In this document: positions 35,620-43,930 of the stretch, in pieces
Position numbering within the stretch: the stretch's first letter is position 1
How the letters are laid out: each line of letters starts with the position of its first letter
Assembly: GCA_963700375.1 (NCBI GenBank)
Contig: CAVOXF010000003.1
Coordinates: 372,001 to 436,000 of the forward strand
Length of the DNA stretch: 64,000 nucleotides
Source of the DNA: JAHEEL01 sp963700375
Lineage (GTDB): Bacteria; Actinomycetota; Acidimicrobiia; Spongiisociales; UBA5794
Direction: 5' to 3'
Notes under the pieces: generated by a model
Seen by the model: only the letters and a program-made list of their open reading frames with translations
Database searches by the model: none
Told to the model about the DNA's origin: nothing
Made by a program: the position numbers and the translations under genes

Positions 35620-36552
35620 ATGAATAGCCGGATGGATTCCGCGATTCGCTTCGGCTCGGTCTCGAAGGCCTTCGGTTCAGTTCGCGCGATCGAATCACTC
35701 ACGTTTCACGCACCGGCCGGTGCGGTAACCGTGCTGCTCGGTCCGAACGGTGCCGGAAAGACCACGACGGTTCGCCTCACCACGGGCGCACTGGTAGCTG
35801 ACCGCGGGGACATCGAGGTCCTGGGCCTTCACCCCAAGGTCAACGGGGATGAGATCCGGCGTCGGGTCGGCGTCGTACCCCCGAAGCCCGCCTTCTACGA
35901 TCAGCTGACCGGATGGGACAACCTGCGCTTCGCCGCCCAGGTCTTCGGTTCGGGCGAGGTCGAGGCCTTCAGCGCTGCCGAGCGCTTCTCGATCGAGGAC
36001 GCCCTCCTGCAGCAAGTCGGAGGCTACTCAACCGGCATGCGGACACGACTGGCACTCGCCCGCGCCGTGATCCACGATCCTGAAGTTCTGCTGCTCGACG
36101 AGCCAACCGCAGGACTCGATCCCGAGTCGTCGCGCAGCGTCCTCGCCCTCATTCGTGAGCTCGCCGGACGTGGCCGCACCATCGTGCTGTGCACTCACCT
36201 CCTTCACGAGGCCGAAGGGATCGCCGACCAGGTTGTGCTGATGAACAATGGTCACGCGCAGGCGGCAGGAGCACCCGCCAAGCTCGCCGGTGAGTACCTG
36301 TCCGAGCCGGTTGTGATCCTCGACGCCGAGGACCGTAGCGCGCTCGCAGGCCTCGGCCATGCCGACGGTGTTATCTCCGTGTCACGCAACGGCGCCGTCC
36401 GGGTGACGCTCGACGACCTCAACCGACTCCCCGACCTCGTCACCCGTCTCGTCAACGACGGCGCCCGTCTGACACGGGTGGAGCCGGTTGGGACCACGCT
36501 CGAGGAGTTGTACTTCGAGATGCAGCGCACGCACCGGGGGGAGACATCGTGA
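35620..36552 (+). CDS. ABC exporter ATP-binding protein
   Basis: 310 residues. Walker A LLGPNGAGKTTTVRL, Q-loop region, Walker B VLLLDEPTAGLDPES and the switch His in VLCTHLLHEAEG are intact. The signature is degenerate: GGYSTGMRTRLALARA in place of LSGGQ. It matches ABC-2-type exporter ATPases. ATG 35620 (or 35632) is chosen because the similarity starts at IRFGSVSKAFG. It pairs with the permease gene that starts in its stop codon (GTGA). Confidence 0.9.
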   Translation: MNSRMDSAIRFGSVSKAFGSVRAIESLTFHAPAGAVTVLLGPNGAGKTTTVRLTTGALVADRGDIEVLGLHPKVNGDEIRRRVGVVPPKPAFYDQLTGWDNLRFAAQVFGSGEVEAFSAAERFSIEDALLQQVGGYSTGMRTRLALARAVIHDPEVLLLDEPTAGLDPESSRSVLALIRELAGRGRTIVLCTHLLHEAEGIADQVVLMNNGHAQAAGAPAKLAGEYLSEPVVILDAEDRSALAGLGHADGVISVSRNGAVRVTLDDLNRLPDLVTRLVNDGARLTRVEPVGTTLEELYFEMQRTHRGETS

Positions 36553-37373
36553 GATGGTCAAACGTGCGGGCGATCGCCAGCGTCGACCTCCGCCGCCTCT
36601 TCAAGAGCAAGGACTACTGGATTCCGCTCGTGCTGCTTGGATCGCTGTTCTTCGTTGTGATCCCCTTCGTAGCGCTCAGCGTGGTGAGCGCCGTTGGGGA
36701 CACGCCGCTTGCAGACCAGGTCACCAGCATCGTCGGGAACCTCCCGGACAGCATCGGGGACGCCGCGCCGGTCGACAGTCCGGCCGCGCGAGCCGCCTAC
36801 GTGATCGCCGTCTACATGCTGGCGCCGATCGCCATCATCGTGCCGCTGACGATCTCGGTCGCGGTGGCATCGAACGCCATCGTCGGTGAACGGGAGCGGG
36901 GTACCGGGGAGTTCCTGGCCAATAGCCCGCTCACGACTCGCGAGATCTACTACGGCAAGCTCCTCGCAAGCCTGATCCCGGGGTACCTTGCCACCATCGT
37001 CGGATTCTCCATGTACGCACTCGTCGTCAATCTGACGGTCGGACCGGACATGGGCGGATGGTTCTTCCCGACCTCCGGGTGGTTCCTGTTGATCCTCTGG
37101 GTCATTCCGCCATTCATCGGCGTCGCGATCTCAATCGTTCTCCGCATGTCGGCCCGGATGCGATCGGCGGCGGCGGCACAGCAGTCGTCGAGTCTCGTGA
37201 CGCTGCCGGTCATCATCTTGTCGTATGCCGTCTCCGCGAGAGTCATCTCAACACCGAACGCTTCGGCGTTCCTCATCGGCGGCATCGCATGGACCGTCGC
37301 CATCCTTCTCTCGATCAGGGGTGCGGGCAAGCTGAAGCGGGAACGCCTCCTCGGCGTCGCTTCGGAGACCTGA
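36549..37373 (+). CDS. ABC-2-type exporter permease
   Basis: 274 residues, about six helices, with the typical NAIVGERERGTGEFLANSPL coupling segment of ABC-2 permeases after helix 2 and FLANSPLTTREIYYGKLLAS. It forms the membrane part of the exporter with the ATPase encoded just upstream. Substrate unknown. It converges on the second ABC operon with only 4 nt between stops. Confidence 0.87.
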   Translation: MRWSNVRAIASVDLRRLFKSKDYWIPLVLLGSLFFVVIPFVALSVVSAVGDTPLADQVTSIVGNLPDSIGDAAPVDSPAARAAYVIAVYMLAPIAIIVPLTISVAVASNAIVGERERGTGEFLANSPLTTREIYYGKLLASLIPGYLATIVGFSMYALVVNLTVGPDMGGWFFPTSGWFLLILWVIPPFIGVAISIVLRMSARMRSAAAAQQSSSLVTLPVIILSYAVSARVISTPNASAFLIGGIAWTVAILLSIRGAGKLKRERLLGVASET

Positions 37374-37377
37374 TCCG

Positions 37378-38205
37378 TCAGCCGGCGGCCTGTTCGGTTC
37401 GGTTGCGGCTTCGCCGCCCCCCGCCCCCGCTACCCGGTTCCCACCGGAACCACCTGATCGCGAGCACCATGGCGACGATGCCCCACAGCGCCAGATAGGC
37501 GAGATCCGTCCACTCGAACGCAGGTCGGGTCGCTTCAGGTGTGAACGCTGCCACAAACGGTTCGACGAAATGGCTCAACGGGAAGAAGTCCGAGACCGCC
37601 GTGAGCCAACTCGGCATGTCTTCGCCGGGAATGATGAACACGCCCGAAACGAACGCCAGCGGCAGCAAAGTCGCGTTGGCGATCGCCGTCGCAGCCTGGC
37701 CGGTCGGAGCGAGCGCTGCCACGAGCAGTCCGAGGGCCGCAAACGTCGCCACACCGAAGAAGAACGTCACGATGAGGATTGGGATCGTCTCGATGTACAA
37801 CTGGAGACCGAAGAAGAGGATCCCGGCGCCGACCATGATCAGCGTGCCGATGAGGGCGATCAGGATCGAGGAGAGGATCTTCCCCCCGAAGAAGATCCAC
37901 GACGGCAGCGGCGTCCCGCGGACGCGTTTCAGAATCCCTTCGTCGCGCTGATAGGCCGTGGTGATCGAGATGTTCGTGTACGTGGCCGACACCGCGGAGA
38001 AGACGGCCAGCGACGGTGCGTAGAACTGCGCGGTCGTGATCCCGAGGTAGTCGATCGTCTCGTTCCCGAAGACGAGCGAGAACACCACGAAGATCAGCAG
38101 CGGGAAGAAGATCGTGAAGAACGCCGAGATCGGCGTACGCCAGAAGATCCGCCATTCGTAGCGGGCCTGGTGCCACAGCAGCGAAAACGGCGAGGAACGA
38201 TTCAT
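37378..38205 (-). CDS. ABC-2-type exporter permease
   Basis: 275 residues, six helices. NISITTAYQRDEGILKRVRG followed by TPLPSWIFFGGK is the ABC-2 coupling helix. Daunorubicin/ABC-2 type export is likely but the substrate is unknown. The ATG at 38205 overlaps the stop of the cognate ATPase gene (ATGA); the upstream extension lies inside that gene. It ends in a basic Arg/Gly-rich tail. Confidence 0.9.
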   Translation of the reverse strand: MNRSSPFSLLWHQARYEWRIFWRTPISAFFTIFFPLLIFVVFSLVFGNETIDYLGITTAQFYAPSLAVFSAVSATYTNISITTAYQRDEGILKRVRGTPLPSWIFFGGKILSSILIALIGTLIMVGAGILFFGLQLYIETIPILIVTFFFGVATFAALGLLVAALAPTGQAATAIANATLLPLAFVSGVFIIPGEDMPSWLTAVSDFFPLSHFVEPFVAAFTPEATRPAFEWTDLAYLALWGIVAMVLAIRWFRWEPGSGGGGRRSRNRTEQAAG

Positions 38206-39098
38206 GGCGTCCCACCGTCCGTGAGCTCGAGGTAGACGTCTTCGAGCGAGGGTCGCCTGACCGTCAGTCCATGCAACAGAGCGCCCCGCTCGACCGCCCA
38301 CCCGGTGAGCGTGTGAAGCAGGGCCGTCGGATCGTCGGTGTGGTACTCGATGTCAGATCCGTCTATCACGGCAGGGGGGATGGGAAGGTCATCCGGCAAT
38401 TGATCGACGAGAGAGAAGCGGACCTGCGTACGAGCGGTTGCCCGTCCGCCGAGCGTGTCGGGGGTGCCTTCGGCGACGATGCGGCCCTGGTCGATCACTG
38501 CAACCCGGTCGGCAAGGTTCTGGGCCTCGTCCATGTAGTGGGTCGTCAACAGGATGGTCTTGCCGAGGTCGGTGAGGTTCCCGATCACCTCCCAGGCCTG
38601 CCGGCGAGCGGATGGATCGAAGCCGGTCGTCGGTTCGTCGAGGAAGATGAGGTCCGGGTCGCCCACGATGCCGAGCGCAACCTCCAGGCGCCGCTTCTGC
38701 CCACCGGACAGCGTCTTCACACGTGCGTCGGCCTTCTCGCCCAAGCCGACGATGTCGATGAGGTCACCGGTGACGAGGCGTTTGGGGTAGACCCGACCAT
38801 AGGTGTCGATGGCCTCTCGAACGGACAACTCCCGTTCAACCGACGACTCCTGCAGGACGATTCCGATGCGTTCCTTGAACTCACGCTGGTTGGTCGATGG
38901 GTCGAAGCCGAGCACGTCGACGTCACCAGTAGTCCGGTCTCGGTAGCCCTCGAGGATCTCAACGATGGTGGTCTTGCCTGCGCCGTTCGGGCCGAGAAGG
39001 GCGAACACCTCACCCTCGTTGATGGTGAAATCGACACCACGAACGGCGGCGACATCGCCGTAGCTCTTGGTGAGATTCTCAACCGAAACGACGGCCAT
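38202..39098 (-). CDS. ABC exporter ATP-binding protein, DrrA-like
   Basis: 298 residues with complete motifs: Walker A LLGPNGAGKTTIVEIL, signature TLSGGQKRRLEVALG, Walker B LIFLDEPTTGFDPSARRQ, switch LLTTHYMDEAQNLADR, plus the C-terminal DrrA-type domain ending SLEDVYLELTDGGTP. It forms an exporter with the permease encoded immediately downstream. Unlike the other exporter ATPase in this region, its signature is canonical. The ATG at 39098 matches the conserved start VVSVENLTKSYGDV. Confidence 0.92.
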   Translation of the reverse strand: MAVVSVENLTKSYGDVAAVRGVDFTINEGEVFALLGPNGAGKTTIVEILEGYRDRTTGDVDVLGFDPSTNQREFKERIGIVLQESSVERELSVREAIDTYGRVYPKRLVTGDLIDIVGLGEKADARVKTLSGGQKRRLEVALGIVGDPDLIFLDEPTTGFDPSARRQAWEVIGNLTDLGKTILLTTHYMDEAQNLADRVAVIDQGRIVAEGTPDTLGGRATARTQVRFSLVDQLPDDLPIPPAVIDGSDIEYHTDDPTALLHTLTGWAVERGALLHGLTVRRPSLEDVYLELTDGGTP

Positions 39099-39201
39099 GG
39101 CGCCCTTTCTGATTCGTCTCGAACTCTTGCAGAAACCGAGATCCTGTGCGATCGGCATCTTGACCGGGAACCTCGTTCGTGTGCGGTATCGTCTCATCAT
39201 C

Positions 39202-39972
39202 ATGATCAAACGACTTTCACTTCTTGCTCTGTCCATTGCGCTGCTCGGTGCGGCGTGCAGCTCATCTGGAGATGACATGCCGACCGACTATGCCTGGCAA
39301 TTGACCGAGATGTCCGGTCCCGACGGCACGATGGTCACCCCGATCACCATCCCGACTCTTGGGTTCGAAGATGGCTCGGCGGTGGGCAACGCCTCGTGCA
39401 ACCGGTACTTCGGGCCGTACGAAATCAACGGCTCGTCGATCAGCTTCGGACCGCTCGCGTCAACCCAGATGTTCTGCGGCGAGCCGGGCGTGATGGACCA
39501 GGAGGCCGCGTACCTCGCTGCGCTGGCCGCCATCGACGCGTGGTCGATGGACGGCGAGAAGCTGACCCTGTCGTCCGAAGATACGGCACTGCTCGTCTTC
39601 GAGGCGATCTCACAGGAACTGGCCGGCTCGTCCTGGGATCTTCTCGCCTACAACAACGGCACCGGCGGGTTCGAGTCCACCGTGATCGACGTGCCGGTGA
39701 CGGCTATCTTCGCTGAAGACGGGACGCTGACCGGCTCGGCCGGGTGCAACTCCTACAACGCCTCGTGGGAATCCGATGGCGACAAGCTGGAGATCGGCCC
39801 TGCTGCCTCGACGCTGATGGCGTGCGCCGATGAAGCAGTGAACCAGCAGGAGGTCCGGTATCTCGAATTGCTGGGCGAGGCCGACACGTACCGGATCGAT
39901 GCCGAATCGCTCGAGATCTTCGACGCGGATGGGATGCGGATCCTCCAGTACCAACGGTCCGTGACACCGTAG
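39202..39972 (+). CDS. Lipoprotein with two META (HslJ-like) domains
   Basis: 256 residues. The lipobox LLGAAC places the lipidated Cys at position 19. Two META repeats follow, each with a W..L start and the Cys-containing core: YAWQLTEM ... GNASCNRYFGPY and SWDLLAYN ... GSAGCNSYNASW, each ending in a Met/Cys segment (STQMFCGEPG; STLMACADEA). META domains occur in heat-shock protein HslJ and envelope proteins. TATCGT ends 9 nt upstream of the ATG. It is divergent from the ABC operon. Confidence 0.9.
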   Translation: MIKRLSLLALSIALLGAACSSSGDDMPTDYAWQLTEMSGPDGTMVTPITIPTLGFEDGSAVGNASCNRYFGPYEINGSSISFGPLASTQMFCGEPGVMDQEAAYLAALAAIDAWSMDGEKLTLSSEDTALLVFEAISQELAGSSWDLLAYNNGTGGFESTVIDVPVTAIFAEDGTLTGSAGCNSYNASWESDGDKLEIGPAASTLMACADEAVNQQEVRYLELLGEADTYRIDAESLEIFDADGMRILQYQRSVTP

Positions 39973-40064
39973 GCAGACCTGTTCGACGATCGGACTCATC
40001 GACGGGGCGACGCCTCAGAAGACAATCACTTGTGCACCACATGTTCTCGTGTGAAAGCGTGGTG

Positions 40065-40301
40065 ATGATCCAGATGCGCAACGTGCCACCTGAACTGCAT
40101 GCGTTGCTCAGAGGCCGAGCCACGGCGAATGGAATGAATCTCTCGGACTTCCTCAAGGAACAGCTCGCTCGAATGGCCTCGGTCCCGACCAAGGCGGAGA
40201 TCCTCGCCCGGGTTGAGGCCGATCGGGAGACCGGCCTCCTCCCCAGGATCAGCGCTGAGGAGATCGTCGCCGGCGTCCGAGAGGACAGGGACTCGCGTTG
40301 A
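40065..40301 (+). CDS. FitA/VapB-like ribbon-helix-helix antitoxin
   Basis: 78 residues. The N-terminus IQMRNVPPELHALLRGRATA followed by NGMNLSDFLKEQLARMA is the FitA/VapB ribbon-helix-helix DNA-binding fold; the C-terminal part (LLPRISAEEIVAGVREDRDS) would wrap the toxin. An upstream in-frame GTG at 40032 is possible. The stop overlaps the start of the PIN-domain toxin gene by 4 nt, the normal TA order. Confidence 0.85.
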   Translation: MIQMRNVPPELHALLRGRATANGMNLSDFLKEQLARMASVPTKAEILARVEADRETGLLPRISAEEIVAGVREDRDSR

Positions 40302-40679
40302 TCGCCGTCGACGCGTCGGTTGTGATCGATGCACTCACCGACCCCGACGACCGGGGTGCCGGAATTCGCTCAATGCTGGCGAAGTCCGATCTCCCGGCCC
40401 CAGACCTCATCGACATCGAGATCGCTCAGGGCCTGCGCCGAGTTGCCCTCTCGAGCAGCGGGGACACGACCAAGAGGCCTCCGCCGGTTTCGGCTTCTGT
40501 CGATCCGCCGCTTCGACCACCTGCCGCTGTTGCCTCGCATCTGGGAACTTCGCGTGAACCTCACGTCCTACGATGCCGCGTATGTCGCCCTGGCAGAGGA
40601 AAGGGGCGCTCGGCTCGTCACGGCGGACCGGCAATGTGCAGCCGCACCAGCGCATCGGACCGAAATCATCCTCGTCTGA
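40298..40679 (+). pseudogene. VapC-type PIN-domain toxin, single frameshift
   Basis: The first ~55 codons (IAVDASVVIDALTDPDDRGA ... DLIDIEIAQGLRRVALSS) and the last ~65 codons in the +1 frame (LPLLPRIWELRVNLTSYDAA, YVALAEERGARLVTADR) are both strongly VapC-like and carry the PIN acidic residues (Asp5, Glu in DIEIAQ, Asp in TSYDAAY, Asp in LVTADR). They are separated by one frameshift near the GGGG run at 40460-40463; removing one base restores a ~126-residue protein. It is either a sequencing error or a recently inactivated toxin beside an intact antitoxin. Confidence 0.8.
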
Positions 40680-41549
40680 TCAGTCGATCCAACGTGTCGG
40701 TCGTTCCTTGAGCCGGCCGAACCCGAGTTCGTCGCAGAACGCCTCGTAGCGACCACGCGGAACGCCCCTCCATTCGAGATCCGAGAGCGAATCGGGGATC
40801 GGTACATCGATTCGGAGCTGCGCGAGGTAGCGATAGAGCAAGGCTTCGCCGATGTGGTCCCGCAGCATCGCCGCAAGCTTCGTGGCGCCGCGCACGTTGA
40901 CGTCCCAGAGCGCTTCGTCGAGAGGAATGCCTTCGAGATGCCCGTAGCGGGCGAGGATGGTGGCGCTCGACTTCGCTCCCCAGCCGGGGAGGCCTGGCAG
41001 GCCGTCGGCGGCATCGCCGACCAAGGCGAGCCAGTCGGGTATCGATGCCGGCTCGACGCCGAACTTCTCGACGACTGCGTCCCGGTCGATGAACGTTCCC
41101 TTGCGCCGGTCGTATCCGACGATGCGGGGGTCGTCGTAGATCTGGCAGAGGTCCTTGTCGGGAGACATCACCACGACCTGGTCCACATCGCCCACCCAGC
41201 GGCGGGCGCCGGTGGCGAGACCGTCGTCGGCTTCGTAGTCAAACATCGACCACACGGTCACCCCGATCGCCTTCATGGCCCGCTCCGCCAGCGGGAACTG
41301 GTCGAGGAGCTCCTGCGCGATGCCCTCGCCGGTCTTGTACTCCGGGAAGACCACGTTGCGGAACGACTCGACGACCGAGTCGAAGGATGCCGCGATGTGC
41401 GTCACCTCGGGTTCGTCGAGCAGCGCCAGAGTGGAAGCGACGATGCCGTACGTCGCTCCGACTTCCCGCCCGTCTGGTGAGGTGCGCGGCGGGATCCCGA
41501 AGTGGGCACGGAACAGTTCGTACGTGCCGTCGATGAGGTACAGCTTCAC
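40680..41549 (-). CDS. 5'-3' exonuclease (PolA N-terminal/FEN-like)
   Basis: 289 residues. The flap/5'-nuclease fold is visible: the N-terminal metal Asp in YLIDGTYELFRAH, FDYEADDGLATGARRW, MSPDKDLCQIYDD, and the helix-hairpin-helix LALVGDAADGLPGLPGWGAKSS. This is the stand-alone actinobacterial homologue of the Pol I 5' nuclease domain. The GTG start at 41549 is supported by TAGGGT 6 nt upstream. It converges on the TA pair with no gap. Confidence 0.9.
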   Translation of the reverse strand: MKLYLIDGTYELFRAHFGIPPRTSPDGREVGATYGIVASTLALLDEPEVTHIAASFDSVVESFRNVVFPEYKTGEGIAQELLDQFPLAERAMKAIGVTVWSMFDYEADDGLATGARRWVGDVDQVVVMSPDKDLCQIYDDPRIVGYDRRKGTFIDRDAVVEKFGVEPASIPDWLALVGDAADGLPGLPGWGAKSSATILARYGHLEGIPLDEALWDVNVRGATKLAAMLRDHIGEALLYRYLAQLRIDVPIPDSLSDLEWRGVPRGRYEAFCDELGFGRLKERPTRWID

Positions 41550-41555
41550 GATTCG

Positions 41556-41561
41556 ACCCTA
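41556..41561 (-). promoter_or_regulatory. Candidate leaderless -10 box (TAGGGT) for the exonuclease
   Basis: TAGGGT on the minus strand, 6 nt (cgaatc) from the GTG at 41549. Confidence 0.5.
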
Positions 41562-41634
41562 CCTCGCGCGAGGCGCGGCGTCACCACCAACACTCCACCG
41601 ACCGAAGCCACCGTGACGGGTATCCTGCGCATAC

Positions 41635-41707
41635 GGGCCTGTAGCTCCAATGGCAGAGCAGCGGACTTTTAATCCGAAGCGTGTGGGTTCGAGTCCCACC
41701 GGGCCCA
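41635..41707 (+). tRNA. tRNA-Lys (anticodon TTT)
   Basis: 73 nt fold into a full cloverleaf: acceptor stem 41635-41641 with 41700-41706, D arm GCTC/GAGC, anticodon loop CTTTTAA with anticodon TTT at 41668-41670, and T arm GTGGG-TTCGAGT-CCCAC. The CCA end is not encoded (ACGC follows). The anticodon stem has a G-A mismatch at its base. Confidence 0.95.
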
Positions 41708-41828
41708 CGCGGACTCGCCTCCGCAGCTTCTGATTGATGGGCCGCTGGAGGTTGTCCCTCCTGCCTCGCGTCGCTCCTCCCGGACTCGGCGGGTCGGGAT
41801 CCCTCAAGCCCCGACTCCCAGCGCAACG

Positions 41829-41856
41829 AGGAGCCCCCGCTGATGCGGGGGCTCCT
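41829..41856 (+). terminator. Hairpin terminator downstream of tRNA-Lys
   Basis: A perfect 12-bp stem (41829-41840 with 41845-41856) closes a TGAT loop. It lies about 120 nt after the tRNA. No poly-T follows. Confidence 0.75.
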
Positions 41857-42246
41857 GCTACTCGTCAGGGAGTCTCTGATCCCTGTATTCGATTGTCTGC
41901 GGTAGTTCGTTCACCCGATCGGCGCTCGGAGGATCGATCGGCCCAACCACGGAGACCGGATGCAAGGACGCACCCCCCAGCCATAATCACCATGACACCA
42001 CACCACCGGTCGCCACCACCCGTGGAAAGTGAGCACTGGTAACCCTCCTTGTCTACTCCGACAGCTGTCGGCCTCGTGGCTCGGCTCCAGCCGTGCACCG
42101 CCCTCCCCAACACAGTGTTGGGCGAAGCTGCGGAGTCTCCTCGCTCTCGGGAATCCACTCTGCCGAAGCGCCACGTGGACGAGCGAGAGCTGTGTGGATA
42201 TCTGCGGCCGGACCTGCGGGCGCCCCAAACCGGTCGGCAAGTTGCC
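41857..42246. other. Gene-poor 390-bp stretch with palindromes
   Basis: No frame here looks convincingly coding on either strand. It contains a 14-bp perfect palindrome CCGACAGCTGTCGG (42058-42071) and a 7+1+7 inverted repeat CCAACACAGTGTTGG (42107-42121), 49 bp apart. They may be regulator sites or remnants. Confidence 0.45.
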
Positions 42247-42252
42247 TAGGCT
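42247..42252 (+). promoter_or_regulatory. Candidate leaderless -10 box (TAGGCT) for the DUF1622 gene
   Basis: TAGGCT with six bases (cgcgcc) to the ATG at 42259. Confidence 0.5.
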
Positions 42253-42258
42253 CGCGCC

Positions 42259-42663
42259 ATGCAGTGGCAGCTCGCACTCCAAGAGGGCATCCAGATCGGC
42301 GACTTTCGTGTCGCCGAGACAATCGCCAACTTGATCGAACTCGCCGCAGTCCTGGCAATCACGATCGCCGTGATTGCCGCCGTCGTGGGAGCGCTCCGCA
42401 CCAGGATTCGATCTGATTGGGCAACCGCCTTCCAGACGTTCAAGGGATACATGGGCCTGGGACTGCTCATCGGCTTGGACCTCTTGATTGCCGGCGACAT
42501 CATCAAGACCGTGACTCTCGAGCCAACCTTCGAGAACGCGGCCGTGCTCGGTGTTCTCGTCCTCATCCGCACGTTCCTGAGTTGGACCATCGTCCTGGAA
42601 GTCGATGGCCGCTGGCCGTGGCAACCCAAACCGGCGGGGTCGGACGGCGACGCCCTGCTGTAG
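42259..42663 (+). CDS. DUF1622 family membrane protein
   Basis: 134 residues with three helices (IANLIELAAVLAITIAVIAA, FKGYMGLGLLIGLDLLIAGD, VLGVLVLIRTFLSWTIVLEV). The GLGLLIGLDLLIAGDIIKTV segment and the late RTFLSW motif are typical of DUF1622. Function unknown. ATG 42259 is supported by the TAGGCT box. The stop codon forms part of the -10 box of the next gene. Confidence 0.85.
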   Translation: MQWQLALQEGIQIGDFRVAETIANLIELAAVLAITIAVIAAVVGALRTRIRSDWATAFQTFKGYMGLGLLIGLDLLIAGDIIKTVTLEPTFENAAVLGVLVLIRTFLSWTIVLEVDGRWPWQPKPAGSDGDALL

Positions 42664-42666
42664 CCT
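42661..42666 (+). promoter_or_regulatory. Candidate -10 box (TAGCCT) built on the DUF1622 stop codon
   Basis: TAGCCT begins with the TAG stop of the DUF1622 gene and is 6 nt upstream of the GTG at 42673, implying the next gene can be transcribed on its own. Confidence 0.45.
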
Positions 42667-42672
42667 CGTCGC

Positions 42673-43140
42673 GTGGATGATGGCACCGGTCACGATCCCC
42701 GCATGGATGCGAAGCAGCCCACTCTGATCGCCCGACTGCAATCCCTTGCGCTGCCCGCCGGCGACTATGCCGTCTTCGGGAGCGGCCCACTCATCGTTCG
42801 CGGCATCATCGAGGCCACCAACGACCTCGACGTGATCAGCCGTGGCGCAGCTTGGGATCGCGCCTGCGAGCTTGGGGACCTCGTGTATCTCGCGGAGCAC
42901 GACGTCGAAGTCGTGAGCTTCGACGACGGTGCGATCACCGTAGGTACGGGTTGGGCCTATGGGGAGGTCGACATCGACCGTCTGATCGACACGGCCGAAC
43001 TCATCGAAGGGCTTCCGTTCGTTCGCCTCGAGCACGTGGTCCGGTACAAGCAAGCAGCGGCTCGACCGAAGGATCTGATCCACCTCCGTGCGCTCGCCGA
43101 CTACCTGGGCGCAAGCGATCCCGCACGTGAGGAGCGGTAG
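42673..43140 (+). CDS. Nucleotidyltransferase-like protein
   Basis: 155 residues. YAVFGSGPLIVRGIIEATND followed by LDVISRG gives a GS...DLDV pattern like the minimal nucleotidyltransferase fold, and VRLEHVVRYKQAAARPKDLI resembles the C-terminal part of small AbiEii/MNT-like proteins. No partner antitoxin or HEPN gene is adjacent, so a TA role is not supported. A second start at 42703 (MDAKQPTLIARLQ) is possible. Confidence 0.65.
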   Translation: MDDGTGHDPRMDAKQPTLIARLQSLALPAGDYAVFGSGPLIVRGIIEATNDLDVISRGAAWDRACELGDLVYLAEHDVEVVSFDDGAITVGTGWAYGEVDIDRLIDTAELIEGLPFVRLEHVVRYKQAAARPKDLIHLRALADYLGASDPAREER

Positions 43141-43151
43141 GCGGTCGTGCG

Positions 43152-43811
43152 CTAGGTGGCGATGACCATCGAGACCGCCAGGTAGTGCGCCGCGAACGCG
43201 GCAACCGTCAGGACATGGAACACCTCATGGAAACCGAACCACTCCGGCGATGGATTCGGCCACTTGGTCCCGTACACAACCGCCCCTGCGCTGTAGAGGA
43301 CACCGCCGAACGCAATCAGGACCACCGCAACGACGCCGGCCCCACTCACGAGATCGGAGAGGTAGAAGATCGCCACCCAGCCGAGAGCGACGTACACCGG
43401 CGTGTAGAGCCAGCGCGGCGCTCCGACCCACAGAACGCGGAACGCCACGCCGATCAGCGCACCGATCCACACGATGAGCAGCAGCACACGGCCTCGCTCG
43501 TTCGGCATCGCCAGCACGGCGAATGGCGTGTAGGTGGCGGCAATGATCAGGTAGATGTTCGAGTGATCCATCCGCCGCAGCACTCCCTCCACGCCGGGCG
43601 TCCACGTCCCTCGGTGAAGCAGCGCGCTCGTACCGAAGAGGAGGGCGGCCGCAAGGGCGAAGATGGCGACCGAAACGCGCTCCTCCGGAGAATCGGAGAG
43701 GGCCACAAGCACGATCCCGCCAAGGATCGCTATCGGGAACATCACGGCATGGAGCCAGCCGCGTAGTCGAGGCTTCTCTGGTTGTGCGGTCGGCTGTTCG
43801 ACGGAAATCAC
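43152..43811 (-). CDS. Hemolysin III/PAQR family membrane protein
   Basis: 219 residues, seven helices. FGTSALLHRGTW, RRMDHSNIYLIIAATYTPFA and a C-terminal WFGFHEVFHVLTVAAFAAHY supply the conserved His residues of the HlyIII/PAQR family, thought to be a metal site in ceramidase-like chemistry. The name hemolysin does not imply a toxin. The GTG at 43811 (VISVEQPTAQPEKP) is favoured by length and by TAGCTT 7 nt upstream. Confidence 0.9.
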   Translation of the reverse strand: MISVEQPTAQPEKPRLRGWLHAVMFPIAILGGIVLVALSDSPEERVSVAIFALAAALLFGTSALLHRGTWTPGVEGVLRRMDHSNIYLIIAATYTPFAVLAMPNERGRVLLLIVWIGALIGVAFRVLWVGAPRWLYTPVYVALGWVAIFYLSDLVSGAGVVAVVLIAFGGVLYSAGAVVYGTKWPNPSPEWFGFHEVFHVLTVAAFAAHYLAVSMVIAT

Positions 43812-43818
43812 GGACGGG

Positions 43819-43824
43819 AAGCTA
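43819..43824 (-). promoter_or_regulatory. Candidate leaderless -10 box (TAGCTT) for the HlyIII gene
   Basis: TAGCTT on the minus strand, 7 nt from the GTG at 43811. Confidence 0.45.
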
Positions 43825-43930
43825 CCGACGGTCACCCGATACACGCTCCGCGTCACCGCGCCAGCCGAACGTCGTCGTCGTTCGCAGGCCGAGGAGCTCC
43901 CTACTATTCCGGCTCGAACAAGGAGACTCG

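Noticed and set aside
41911..43083. 390-codon minus-strand frame over DUF1622 and the nucleotidyltransferase-like gene
   Set aside because: The plus-strand genes have membrane and fold patterns and promoter boxes; this frame has none.
42673..43140. MNT/HEPN toxin-antitoxin system
   Set aside because: A nucleotidyltransferase-like protein is present, but no HEPN or other partner gene is adjacent.
43152..43811. Virulence hemolysin
   Set aside because: HlyIII/PAQR proteins are general membrane proteins; the name does not support a toxin role here.
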